Of a stretch of 64,000 bases of DNA, positions 47,518-56,375 are shown piece by piece. This stretch comes from Alkalihalobacterium alkalinitrilicum (lineage in GTDB: Bacteria; Bacillota; Bacilli; Bacillales; Bacillaceae_F). The first letter of the stretch is position 1, and each line of letters begins with the position of its first letter. The stretch lies in the NCBI RefSeq assembly GCF_002019605.1, contig NZ_KV917368.1, positions 589,809 to 653,808 on the forward strand, in the 5' to 3' direction. The notes beneath the pieces are model-generated. The model was not told where the DNA came from. It was given only the letters and a program-made list of their open reading frames with translations, and did no database searches. The position numbers were made by a program, and so were the translations under genes.

Positions 47518-49098
47518 ATGAATGTTGAAAACAACCTTATTCATCGAGTGAATGTGGGGGATATTTTAAAAAGGAGTATGGAAAGGTATCCCAATAAAAC
47601 AGCAATAGTAGAAGGGGATCAAAGGTATTCATATACCGAATTTAATGCAATGGTTAACAAAGCAGCTAATGTTTTACTATCACTTGGGTTAGGTAGAGGG
47701 GATAAAATTGCATTACTCTCGAGTAATTCAATTGAATTTTTGCAAATTTATTTTGCTTGCGCTAAAGCTGGCGTGACTATTGTACCGATAAATCTTGCCT
47801 TGGTGACTCAAGAAATAAATTATATTTTAAACGATTCTAAAGCGAAATTAATTATTGCAGAAGATACTTATTTAGATAAACTCCCTGAACATTCATTAAT
47901 ACCCTCATTAAAGTATACTATTGTTATTCAAAATAAAGAAACAGAGGCAATAAATAATAATTTATATATCTGGAATTCCCTTTGGGAAAACGAAAGCGAT
48001 CAAGAGGTCCAAGTAGAAGTGGATGATCGGGATTTAATGCAATGTCTATATACAAGTGGAACGACCTCCAACCCAAAAGGAGTAATGAGTAGCCATGTGG
48101 CCGTTTACCTTCAAACATTAGGAACTGCTTTCGATTTAAAATTTACCGAAAATGATATCTCAGTAGCTATGATGCCACTCTATCATACCGCACAATTGAA
48201 TGCGCTTACAACTCCAGTGATTATTGCTGGGGGCACTACAATAATAATGAAAGCTTTTGAACCTAAGGAACTACTTCGTTTAATAGATAAGGAACGTGTT
48301 ACACAAATTTTTGGATTACCTATGATGTACCGTTCTCTTATGGACCACCCTGACTTATCAAAGACTGACTTATCATCTTTAAGATTAAGTGTCTATGCTA
48401 TGACACCGATGCCGAATAATGAATTAAAACGAGCGATTGAAACTTTTGGTTGTGATTTTACACTTCTTTTTGGACAAACAGAAATGGCACCTGTTACAAC
48501 GGTCTTTCGTCCAGAGCACCAATTAACTAAAACGGGAGCAGTTGGAACTGCTGGGGTAAATGTCGATGTTAGTATTATGGATGATGACGGCAATATCTTA
48601 CCAAATGGCGAAATTGGAGAGATTGTCTATCGAAGTCCACAGACGATGGAGGGCTACCTAAATGATAAAGATAAAACAAAAGATGCTTTCAAATCCGGTT
48701 GGTTTCATAGTGGGGACTATGGTTATTTAGACGAAGATAAGATCTTATGGTTTGTTGATAGGAAGAAAGATATAGTGAAATCGGGTGGAGTCAATGTTTC
48801 TTCGATTGAGGTAGAAAAAGTGTTGCTGCAAAATGAAGGAGTTGAAAATGCAGTTGTTGTGGGATTACCCCATAGGTACTGGATTGAGGCATTAACTGCC
48901 TTCATTATTCCGAAACAAGGTGTAGAAATTGATGAAGCTATGATCATTAAATATTGTAAAACTAACCTAGGAAAGTTTAAAGTGCCGAAAAAAGTAGTAG
49001 TAGTAGACGAATTTCCATTAACATCAACTGGAAAGATACAAAAACATATCATAAGGGAAAAATATAAGTCTTTATTTGAAGGTGTTGAAAGTAAATAA
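47518..49098 (+). CDS. acyl-CoA synthetase (AMP-forming), second copy
   Basis: 526 residues. P-loop LYTSGTTSNPKGVMSSH about 175-191, MPLYHTAQLN, GQTEMAPVTTV, GYLNDKDKTKDAFKSGWFHSGDYGYLDEDKI, DRKKDIVKSGGVNVSS and LTSTGKIQKHIIRE with the catalytic Lys. Only moderately similar to the first synthetase, so probably a different acid chain or stereochemistry. GAGAGGAG precedes the ATG. Own sigma-54 promoter; terminator after it. Confidence 0.93.
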   Translation: MNVENNLIHRVNVGDILKRSMERYPNKTAIVEGDQRYSYTEFNAMVNKAANVLLSLGLGRGDKIALLSSNSIEFLQIYFACAKAGVTIVPINLALVTQEINYILNDSKAKLIIAEDTYLDKLPEHSLIPSLKYTIVIQNKETEAINNNLYIWNSLWENESDQEVQVEVDDRDLMQCLYTSGTTSNPKGVMSSHVAVYLQTLGTAFDLKFTENDISVAMMPLYHTAQLNALTTPVIIAGGTTIIMKAFEPKELLRLIDKERVTQIFGLPMMYRSLMDHPDLSKTDLSSLRLSVYAMTPMPNNELKRAIETFGCDFTLLFGQTEMAPVTTVFRPEHQLTKTGAVGTAGVNVDVSIMDDDGNILPNGEIGEIVYRSPQTMEGYLNDKDKTKDAFKSGWFHSGDYGYLDEDKILWFVDRKKDIVKSGGVNVSSIEVEKVLLQNEGVENAVVVGLPHRYWIEALTAFIIPKQGVEIDEAMIIKYCKTNLGKFKVPKKVVVVDEFPLTSTGKIQKHIIREKYKSLFEGVESK

Positions 49099-49117
49099 AT
49101 AGGATGCTTCTTGTAAG

Positions 49118-49149
49118 AATCGTTGCTATATGCCAACGATTTTTTTTTC
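49118..49149 (+). terminator. rho-independent terminator
   Basis: AATCGTTG pairs with CAACGATT across eight bases (49118-49125 with 49134-49141), followed by a T run. Ends the second synthetase transcript. Confidence 0.88.
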
Positions 49150-49665
49150 GGTTAATTACCTAAACCGTAAGAGTAATATTCCTTACTGTCAAAATCTAGT
49201 CGTTTCCAAATGGAGAATTCAGATGGGTTAAAACTAAGAACCATAAATTCTTTAACTTGTCAAAAAAGGAAACAAGTGACCATTAATGAATAAACACTCG
49301 TATACTTTTTATTCGTTTTCACTAGAATAATAAGAAAATCAATTGTTAATAAAATGGCATGAAACTTGCAATGAAAAAGTGAAAGTTCATTTATTAATGG
49401 ATGATGATTATGCAAAGATTACCTTTTCTGGTCTATAGCAATAAAATAAATCAGTAAGTCTATCCTTTAGTAGGGTAATCGATTAGTTGAGAATGACTTA
49501 AGTTTATTTTTTTTAGGGTTACAATATTTAGCGTTTCAAAAAATGAAGTAATCTAAGAAAGGGAGGTGTATAAAAGTAGAGTAATATAAATAAATTGAGA
49601 AACTGGCTGTATAGGTATTTATGAAAAATGTTTTGTGAAAAATTAAATAACATTGGGGGAAAAAT
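49150..49665. other. promoter and long leader of second binding-protein gene
   Basis: About 500 bases without a gene. ACTTGTC and AAACAAGTGA near 49257-49279 form a loose inverted repeat upstream of the sigma-54 promoter at 49355. The promoter would give an unusually long leader of about 285 bases; nothing recognisable as a riboswitch is seen in it. Confidence 0.5.
49355..49370 (+). promoter_or_regulatory. sigma-54 promoter upstream of second TRAP-type binding protein
   Basis: TGGCATGAAACTTGCA retains GG-N10-GC and TTGCA, one change in the -24 box. It is about 296 bases before the ATG at 49666. Confidence 0.8.
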
Positions 49666-50835
49666 ATGAAAAAATTAAAACCACTAGCTAGTCTTTTCTT
49701 TTTGTTATTAATAATAACATTTGTATCAGCTTGTGCGGATAACGAAGAAACATCAACGTCACCTTCAAATGCAGATGAAAACAATAATGAAACTGCAATA
49801 GATAATGAAGCTGATACTATAACTCTGCGGGCATCATCTGGAATTACTTCCGAACACACGTGGCATATAGGTTTTTTCCAACCTTTTGCTGATACCATAG
49901 AAAGTGAGACAAATGGAATGATTGATTTTGAGATATTTACAGCTGGAGAACTAGTCCCACTTGGTACTGAATTTGATGCTCTACGTCAAGGCATAATTGA
50001 TATTTCATTTACCTTAATGCCACCATATGACCCACAAAGATTTCCTTATACTGAAGTAACGACATTACCTTTATTAGTCTCAGATTCTAAGATTGCTACA
50101 AAAGCGATGCATAATATGATGCATAGTGATCGTATAATAGCAGATGGTAAGACCTATTATGAGCTTGAATTTGCTGACAAGGGGTTAGTTGCCTTTAGCA
50201 ATCCACCATCAGAACCATATGTCCTAACTACAACTAATCAAAAATTTGAAGAAGTGGATGATTTTAATGAAAGCATTAGACTTCGAAGCCCTTCAAGAGT
50301 ACATGAAATTCTAGCTGGAAATTTAGGAATTACTCCATTATCAATGCCTGTAACCGATGCCTATGATGCGTTAAGTCGTAATGCGCTAGATGGAATGTTT
50401 CTTAGTATTACAGATGGGGTAGCTTTTGGGGTGAATGAGCTCTTAAAACATACAATTGAAGGAGCGAATTTAGGACATTTTGTAGGGATGACAGCCATGA
50501 CACAAGAAACCTGGGATCAATTACCACAAGAAGTTCAAGAAATGATGACAAAAGCGGCAGATGAAATCATTTATGAGGGTGCAAATGTTTGGATGGAAGG
50601 TACAGTAATAGGAAAAGAAGATAATATTGAAAAAGGTGGAGAATATACTCACCTGAATGATTTGAATGAGAAAGTTAAAGATCATATAAATCAAGCCATT
50701 GTGGATACATGGTTTGAGTGGATTGATAATTTAGAAAGTCAAGGTCATGCAGGAATAGAAATGGCTAAACTTTGGAGAGATTTATTAGTAGATGCTGGTG
50801 CCAGTGTTCCACAGGAAATCATGGAAATAGAATAG
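49666..50835 (+). CDS. TRAP-type (DctP-like) substrate-binding lipoprotein, second copy
   Basis: 389 residues. Signal MKKLKPLASLFFLLLIITF with lipobox VSACAD (Cys about 24), acidic linker, then the same architecture as the first copy: GELVPLGTEFDALRQGIIDISFTLMPPYDP, RFPYTEVTTLPLL and IRLRSPSRVHEILAG. The two paralogues share most motif residues. It again lies next to an acyl-CoA synthetase and has no membrane-subunit genes. GGGGG lies seven bases before the ATG. Terminator follows. Confidence 0.86.
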   Translation: MKKLKPLASLFFLLLIITFVSACADNEETSTSPSNADENNNETAIDNEADTITLRASSGITSEHTWHIGFFQPFADTIESETNGMIDFEIFTAGELVPLGTEFDALRQGIIDISFTLMPPYDPQRFPYTEVTTLPLLVSDSKIATKAMHNMMHSDRIIADGKTYYELEFADKGLVAFSNPPSEPYVLTTTNQKFEEVDDFNESIRLRSPSRVHEILAGNLGITPLSMPVTDAYDALSRNALDGMFLSITDGVAFGVNELLKHTIEGANLGHFVGMTAMTQETWDQLPQEVQEMMTKAADEIIYEGANVWMEGTVIGKEDNIEKGGEYTHLNDLNEKVKDHINQAIVDTWFEWIDNLESQGHAGIEMAKLWRDLLVDAGASVPQEIMEIE

Positions 50836-50966
50836 AGTGCATTGAAGTGGAGTTTACGATTTCTATGAGAAATGTACGGAAAACAGTCAATGGATGGTGT
50901 ATTAATCATTTAGATATCGATAAAATCAATAGAAATCAAATTTATTAATCAATCATTAAATTATGA

Positions 50967-50999
50967 AAGAACTTTTTCTCAAGAAAAAGTTCTTTTTTT
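50967..50999 (+). terminator. rho-independent terminator
   Basis: AAGAACTTTTTCT pairs with AGAAAAAGTTCTT (50967-50979 with 50982-50994), then seven Ts. Marks the end of the catabolic island. Confidence 0.88.
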
Positions 51000-51084
51000 G
51001 TTGTATAGGAAATTATAAAATTCTTAATCTGTGGATAAGTGTGTTGTAAAATAGAATTAAAAAAATCGGGAAGGAAACGGTACA

Positions 51085-52317
51085 GTGAAGAAGCAAGGTA
51101 TTGTTAAACAAATTTTGAAGGATCACTTTGATGGATTTTGGAAGCTACACAATAACTTATTTCCAGAAACACTACAAAAGGATATTCAAGAAACAGTGGA
51201 AAAAGCAATGCGTTGTGGATCTAGTGATACGGGATATGCAAAGTACGAGTGTTTAGGGTGTGAAGGGAATCCAGCCCCTGTTTTCGTATGTTTTACATGT
51301 AAGAGTCGTTTTTGTCACAGGTGTGGAAAGAAATATACAGATGAATGGACCGAAAAACAAGTGGAATGTATATTAGATGTCCCTCATCGTCATATGGTGT
51401 TCACTGTACCAAAAGAGCTTCGCCAGGTGTTCTTTAAAGATCGTAAAAAATTAAATGAGTTAGCTAAAGAAGTAGCACAAGTATTTGATTTTTGGTATAA
51501 GAAGAAAAATAAGAAAAGACAGTTAGAAGTTGGTGTCATAACTGGTATTCACACATTCGGAAGAGACCTGAAATTTAACCCACATATTCATGCATTGGTT
51601 ACTGAGGGCGCAATTGATAAGGAGAAGGAATGGGTTCCAATTGATTTCATTCCTTATAATTATTTGAGAAAGTCTTGGCAAAAATTATTGATGGATTTAA
51701 TGATGAAATGGTTTCCAAATCGAGCCGATGTTAAACAGTTAGTTGATCAGCTATACATACGGTACCCTCATGGCTTTTATGTGAATGCAGAAAAAAAGAT
51801 GAAGAATGCGAAAGGAGCTGCCAAATATATCGGGAGATATTTAGCTAGACCAGCGATTGCCGAATATCGAATTGAAAAGTATGACTATAACTCTGTTCAC
51901 TTTTGGTACGAAGATCATCAGACTGGCAAAAAGATCGATAAAAAAGTGTCTGTTTATCGGTTTATTTATGAGCTCATTCAACATATACCACCAAAACATT
52001 TTCGAATGGTAGGACGGTTTGGTCTGTACAGCCGTCGAAAAAATACGCAGTCAAAAAAGATTATAAATGTGTGGAACTTTATGCGTACGAAACAGATTGA
52101 ATTTCTCTTTGAACAAAAGAGAAGAAAGAAAACATACCGTCAACGAATGATGGAAGCTTTTGAAACTGATCCTCTTCAATGTCCGCACTGTAAAGGGAAA
52201 ATGGATCTAGTAGGAATATGGCATTCGGAGTATGGCTGGGTCTATCATTATATGGACGAAATTGAAATGATCAAACATTGGAGGAGAAGAAGTGATGAGC
52301 GAGAAAAAGCAGGATAA
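51085..52317 (+). CDS. IS91-family transposase (Y2-type)
   Basis: 410 residues. N-terminal zinc-binding region with C-x2-C pairs: YECLGCEGNP, CFTCKSRFCHRCGKKY (about 53-90). Catalytic HUH-like segment GRDLKFNPHIHALVTEG and tyrosine segment AKGAAKYIGRYLARPAI follow, as in rolling-circle IS91 transposases; a C-terminal zinc pair LQCPHCKGKMDLVG follows. GTG 51085 with GGGAAGG about nine bases upstream. No frameshift, so probably active. Followed by a small zinc-ribbon gene. Confidence 0.93.
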   Translation: MKKQGIVKQILKDHFDGFWKLHNNLFPETLQKDIQETVEKAMRCGSSDTGYAKYECLGCEGNPAPVFVCFTCKSRFCHRCGKKYTDEWTEKQVECILDVPHRHMVFTVPKELRQVFFKDRKKLNELAKEVAQVFDFWYKKKNKKRQLEVGVITGIHTFGRDLKFNPHIHALVTEGAIDKEKEWVPIDFIPYNYLRKSWQKLLMDLMMKWFPNRADVKQLVDQLYIRYPHGFYVNAEKKMKNAKGAAKYIGRYLARPAIAEYRIEKYDYNSVHFWYEDHQTGKKIDKKVSVYRFIYELIQHIPPKHFRMVGRFGLYSRRKNTQSKKIINVWNFMRTKQIEFLFEQKRRKKTYRQRMMEAFETDPLQCPHCKGKMDLVGIWHSEYGWVYHYMDEIEMIKHWRRRSDEREKAG

Positions 52318-52555
52318 ACAAAAGCTAGAAGAAGATGACTTATTTAAGGACATTGGAGACTGGCTTGACTTAAGTGAAAAAGAAGAGTTCATAATATTTA
52401 AGTGTATTGATTGTGGCTGTATCGATCAGGTTCCTGCGTTTATTATTGGTGAATTTTCCTATGATTTAGAAGAAGGGGAAGAAGTAGAATTAGAGTGTCC
52501 AGAATGTAACGGCACATTACGAGTAGCGAGTGAAAGTCCCGAAGTTAATGAGTAA
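52295..52555 (+). CDS. zinc-ribbon passenger protein of IS91-type element
   Basis: 86 residues. Acidic N-terminus, then FKCIDCGCIDQVPAFI and LECPECNGTLRV, two CxxC pairs about 34 residues apart forming a zinc ribbon. GAGGAGA is seven bases before the ATG, and the gene starts inside the end of the transposase. Probably belongs to the element; function unknown. Confidence 0.75.
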   Translation: MSEKKQDKQKLEEDDLFKDIGDWLDLSEKEEFIIFKCIDCGCIDQVPAFIIGEFSYDLEEGEEVELECPECNGTLRVASESPEVNE

Positions 52556-52585
52556 CTTCGGGACGTGATTAAGTCGCGTTAGCGA
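52537..52585. repeat. hairpin pair at the right end of the IS91-type element
   Basis: TCCCGAAGTTA/TAACTTCGGGA (52537-52547 with 52553-52563, five-base loop) overlaps the stop of the passenger gene; a short stem TCGC-GTTA-GCGA (52574-52585) follows. Hairpins near the end are typical for the origin or terminus of rolling-circle elements. Precise element ends not resolved. Confidence 0.55.
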
Positions 52586-53237
52586 TTTTGTTCGTGCGCC
52601 TAAAATGGGAAATCAAAAGTGAATGAAAAAAAGTTCATTAATATTAGGTGTGTGGGAGTAACGAATAACTTTAACTTATATCCATACATTAATTAGCGCT
52701 TATAAGAGGAAGTATTTGGCCATTTTTGTTTGTTCTTTCATTAGTTTATGCGATTTCTTCTTTAGTAAAAGATGATACCGCATCAATAAAACCTGCCATA
52801 GTGGCTTCTGTATCACTTTTAATAATTTTCGCTCGAATCACTTCTCCTACATTTAATTAATTACTTGTAAGGAGGAGCCCAATGTTTTTAACAGCCATGT
52901 ACTTTGCTGGTTTAAAGAAGTGTTTTATTGTCAGTCGGTGGAAAATGCTATTGGGGCGGTTCTCTCGTTATGGGAAAGTCGATATTTATGGGGTGGAAAG
53001 AAATTATACTGATTTGAGTAGAAACTCGATTACTGGTATTTATCCCGCAACAACTGGCAGTAATACCCCCACTGAATGAGTTTCACTTTATCTTTTTTCT
53101 TTCCTTTTCTCCTAAGTCATATAAAATGAATATATTGAGATTTTTCTAATGGAGACAAGGAGTTTATGATGAAGGCGTTGATAATCATGAGCTTCTTCTT
53201 AATTTTGATCTATAAATTATGTTAGGAGGTGCGGTTT
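52556..53237. other. mosaic spacer with membrane-protein relic and repeat copy
   Basis: 680 bases. Bases about 52712-52860 contain an open stretch SIWPFLFVLSLVYAISSLV then LLIIFARITSPTFN that looks like the end of a small membrane protein lacking a start. A frame at 52882-53079 has a good GGAGGAG site but its product (MFLTAMYFAGLKKCF) dissolves into repeat sequence. Bases 53038-53090 are a repeat copy. Confidence 0.45.
53038..53090 (+). repeat. short copy of the CAACTGGCAGTAATACCCCC repeat
   Basis: TTTATCCCGCAACAACTGGC then AGTAATACCCCCACTGA, one base different from 44334-44365, followed by GAGTTTCACTTTA as in the longer copy. The interior of the longer copy is missing, as if deleted between its two ends. 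Confidence 0.7.
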
Positions 53238-54551
53238 ATGATAACTGAGGGTGAAGAAAGAAGTAGAGCAAAACAACAGCCAGCTTGGCTGCAAGAATAT
53301 ATTGATTCACCTGATAAACAAAAACAACTCTATAAAAAAACATTAATCATTGTGATCATTTCACAAATCTTTGGTGGAGCAGGACTCGCTGCAGGTGTTA
53401 CGGTAGGTGCTCTTCTTGCACAAGATATGCTTGGGACGGAAAGTGCAGCAGGGCTTCCAGTTGCTCTTCTTACTTTAGGATCTGCTGGTGCTGCACTGCT
53501 TGTTGGCAGGCTTTCGCAGCGTTTTGGGCGCAGATCAGGACTTGCGGGTGGATTTTTTGCAGGTGGGTTGGGTGCGATTGGCGTTATCATCGCTGCCCTA
53601 ATCAACAGTGTTGTCCTTTTATTTGCTTCCCTGCTTCTTTATGGAGCTGGAACCGCTACTAATTTGCTCGCACGCTACGCTGGTACAGACCTCGCAACGG
53701 CGAAACAACGAGCAACGGCTGTGAGCTTGGCCATGGTTTCGACAACGCTTGGTGCTGTAGCAGGCCCTAACTTAGTTGATGTGATGGGAAGATTTGCGAA
53801 TTCGATTGGGGTCCCAACTTTGGCTGGTCCTTTTATCTTAGCAGCCGCTGCTTTTATTCTTGCTGGAGTGGTTCTCTTTATTTTTCTTCGTCCAGATCCT
53901 TTGATTGTGTCTACCGCGATAGCGAATGCAAAAGAGAAAAACGGTACAGGCCAGGCAGAACCAAATTTGGAGAGTTCTCCAATCAACAAAAATGGTATTG
54001 TCGTAGGTGCGACAATTATGGTCTTAACTCAATTTGTAATGGTGGCGATTATGACCATGACACCGATACACATGGAACACCATGGCCATAGTTTGAGAGA
54101 AGTGGGATTAGTCATAGGGTTTCATATCGGCGCGATGTTCTTACCTTCGCTTTTTACAGGTCTTTTGGTAGATAAATTCGGTCGTACCACGATGGCTATT
54201 GCTTCAGGTGTAACGCTGCTTGCCTCTGGTATGATGGCAGCTTTTGCGCCAGGGGACTCGATGTTCATGCTGATCAGCGCACTTGTTCTGCTAGGTCTCG
54301 GCTGGAATTTTGGCTTAATAAGTGGAACGGCTTTAATTGTAGATGCAACTCATCCATCTGTTCGTGCAAAAACACAAGGATCAGTTGATGTTTTTCTTGC
54401 ATTATCAGGTGCTTCTGGAGGTGCGTTATCAGGAATGGTCGTCGCTCATTCTAGTTATGCAGCACTTTCACTTGCTGGAGCTACTCTGTCACTCTTGCTT
54501 ATTCCTGTAGTCATTTGGTCTCGTAAAACTCCTAGTAAACAACTTTCTTAA
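53238..54551 (+). CDS. MFS transporter
   Basis: About 437 residues, 12 helices. LVGRLSQRFGRRSGLAGGFFAGGLGAIGVI is the loop 2-3 signature region; LLVDKFGRTTMAIASGVTLLASG repeats it in the second half. GTATNLLARYAGTDLATAKQRATAVSLAM in helices 4-5 is common in sugar/drug efflux relatives. AGGAGGT is seven bases before ATG 53238. GC content is higher than its neighbours (many GCx codons), hinting at recent transfer. Terminator downstream; TetR regulator nearby may control it. Confidence 0.88.
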   Translation: MITEGEERSRAKQQPAWLQEYIDSPDKQKQLYKKTLIIVIISQIFGGAGLAAGVTVGALLAQDMLGTESAAGLPVALLTLGSAGAALLVGRLSQRFGRRSGLAGGFFAGGLGAIGVIIAALINSVVLLFASLLLYGAGTATNLLARYAGTDLATAKQRATAVSLAMVSTTLGAVAGPNLVDVMGRFANSIGVPTLAGPFILAAAAFILAGVVLFIFLRPDPLIVSTAIANAKEKNGTGQAEPNLESSPINKNGIVVGATIMVLTQFVMVAIMTMTPIHMEHHGHSLREVGLVIGFHIGAMFLPSLFTGLLVDKFGRTTMAIASGVTLLASGMMAAFAPGDSMFMLISALVLLGLGWNFGLISGTALIVDATHPSVRAKTQGSVDVFLALSGASGGALSGMVVAHSSYAALSLAGATLSLLLIPVVIWSRKTPSKQLS

Positions 54552-54605
54552 AGATATTGTAATCATAAATTTATATCTAGTAATATACTTTATTAAGTTA
54601 CGAAT

Positions 54606-54650
54606 AAAGGCAGCTAACGGTAAAAACCTAAAAGCTGCCTTTTTCTTTTT
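54606..54650 (+). terminator. rho-independent terminator
   Basis: AAAGGCAGCT pairs with AGCTGCCTTT (54606-54615 with about 54633-54642), followed by a T-rich tail. Separates the MFS gene from the convergent TetR gene. Confidence 0.85.
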
Positions 54651-54700
54651 AAAGCGGGTGAGTGAACTCTTTTCACATCACTCAAAACACTCTCATTATT

Positions 54701-55291
54701 TTAACCTTTAACATTAAAAGTCTCTGTTGATATGAGCATTAGTTCGACAACTTGCTTGGCCATATAATGAGAGGATGTCGGGAAATCTTCTTCAATCCAT
54801 CTAATAATTAAGCCCGCAATTCCATGAGCTCGATAAATATACAACCACTTCAAGCTAATTTGTGACCCTTCTGCTAACTCATACTCATATTCAGTTTCAA
54901 ATAATTCTTCAATGGCTTTGGCTATCTGAAAACGAAAATCCATACGAATATGATCACTTAATAATAATCGATAAAGTTTGGCATTGTCTTTTAGATACTC
55001 AAACAATGTTATGTCTCCAATTTGCATCTCTTTCAAATTCACTTTTTTTACCGACTGATAGGGTTTACGAATTTGCAAAATCATTTCCTTTAAAACATCT
55101 TGAATGATTTCATTTAATAAATCTTCCTTAGAGTTGAAATTAGCATAAAATGTTCCACGATTATAATTTGCTGTTCGCACGATCTCAGTAATTGAAATCG
55201 AGTCAAACTTTTTTTCGTAAAGTAATGTTAAACAGGATTCTTTTAAAGCTGCTTTTGAACGTTGAATTCGTTTATCTAAATAAAAGGTCAT
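54701..55291 (-). CDS. TetR/AcrR-family transcriptional regulator
   Basis: 196 residues. HTH about 8-50: RIQRSKAALKESCLTLLYEKKFDSISITEIVRTANYNRGTFYANFNSKEDLLNEI. The C-terminal ligand-binding region is helical (TetR_C type seen in YxaF/ YcgK regulators). AGGTGAGAGAGA precedes the ATG. Divergent from the SDR gene with 196 bases between, so the SDR gene is the likely target. Confidence 0.9.
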   Translation of the reverse strand: MTFYLDKRIQRSKAALKESCLTLLYEKKFDSISITEIVRTANYNRGTFYANFNSKEDLLNEIIQDVLKEMILQIRKPYQSVKKVNLKEMQIGDITLFEYLKDNAKLYRLLLSDHIRMDFRFQIAKAIEELFETEYEYELAEGSQISLKWLYIYRAHGIAGLIIRWIEEDFPTSSHYMAKQVVELMLISTETFNVKG

Positions 55292-55487
55292 TCTCTCTCA
55301 CCTCGATTCTAGTATGTTGGAAACAAGTCTATTCTGCAAATTTTACTGTACAAAATATACAAATTTGTTCAGTAATCAACACTTCCAGAATGACTGATGA
55401 TTGTCGATATGTTTTCTTCTTTAATATAGTTAAAGTATGGGGAGAAGTTATTTAATGTAATTACTAAATTCAATAGGAGGAATTGAT

Positions 55488-56258
55488 ATGACATTTCCAG
55501 TTTTAGATGGTAAAGTAGCAATCATTACAGGTGCAGCAATGGGTATGGGGGAAGCAACAGCGAAGCTATTTGCAGAAGCAAAGGCAAAAGTTGTTATTGC
55601 TGATTTCAATGAAGAAAAGGGACGTGCAGTTACCGAAGTTATTAATGAAAATGGTGGTGAAGCTGCCTTCGTTAAAGTCGATGTTTCTAATTCGGAAGAT
55701 GTACAAGCCATGGTTAAATTTACTGTCGAAACATTTGGTAAGTTAGACGTAGCAGTAAATAACGCTGCTTTAACTCCAGATGATAAACCAGTAACTGAGT
55801 TTGATGAAGATTACTGGGATCGTTTATTAGCCGTTGATTTAAAAGGTGTAGCTCTTTGTATGAAATACGAATTACAACAAATGCAAAAACAAGGAAATGG
55901 CGGATCAATTATTAACATTTCTTCTGTGAGCGGTTTCCGTCCACAACCACATAATATTGCTTATGTCGCAGCAAAACATGGTGTCGTTGGGATGACAAAA
56001 GTTGCAGCATTAGAGAACGGATCTCATAATATCCGTGTGAACTCCGTAGCACCAGGTGCAATTGATACACCGATGCTTCGTGGTGCTTTAGAGCAATTTG
56101 GCTTAACCGAAGAAGGATATGCTCCTCAATTAAGCTTACTTAATCGTTTTGGTCAACCAAATGAAATTGCTCAAGCAAGTCTTTGGTTAGCTTCAGACGC
56201 ATCTTCTTATCTTACAGGTACTACTATTCATGCTGATGCTGGTTATACTTCACGCTAA
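55488..56258 (+). CDS. SDR oxidoreductase
   Basis: 256 residues. TGAAMGMGEA cofactor loop (GxxxGxG), acidic residue after VVIADFNEE suggests NAD(H), NNAAL, catalytic Ser in NISSVSG and YVAAKHG with Tyr/Lys. C-terminal DTPML and YLTGTTIHADAGYTSR typical. Belongs to the classic 3-oxoacyl reductase/glucose dehydrogenase group. AGGAGG precedes the ATG; the upstream gap holds imperfect dyads (TGTACAAAATATACA) that may bind the TetR protein. Confidence 0.9.
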   Translation: MTFPVLDGKVAIITGAAMGMGEATAKLFAEAKAKVVIADFNEEKGRAVTEVINENGGEAAFVKVDVSNSEDVQAMVKFTVETFGKLDVAVNNAALTPDDKPVTEFDEDYWDRLLAVDLKGVALCMKYELQQMQKQGNGGSIINISSVSGFRPQPHNIAYVAAKHGVVGMTKVAALENGSHNIRVNSVAPGAIDTPMLRGALEQFGLTEEGYAPQLSLLNRFGQPNEIAQASLWLASDASSYLTGTTIHADAGYTSR

Positions 56259-56326
56259 TATGTTATGAAGGAGCTGTCTCAAAAGCACCTAAAATAAGAG
56301 GCTGGGACATAACCAAAGGAAGTTAG

Positions 56327-56375
56327 TGCCCTGTCCCTCACTTTGTTAAAACATTAACTCATTGGGGGACAGACC
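56327..56375. repeat. GGGACAGACC hairpin repeat, copy 3, split by IS4
   Basis: GCCCTGTCCCTCA, loop GTTAAAACATTAACT, then TTGGGGGACAGACC. The right arm is interrupted by the IS4 element; the distal part GGACAGACCC resumes at 57881. Same family as 26549 and 30534. Confidence 0.78.

Noticed and set aside
47050-47534. Two minus-strand frames of 97 and 64 codons
   Set aside because: They overlap the sigma-54 promoter region and the start of the synthetase gene and lack binding sites.
52882-53079. 65-codon frame with a good ribosome binding site
   Set aside because: The product runs into the dispersed repeat at 53038 and matches nothing; likely the start of a gene whose remainder was lost.
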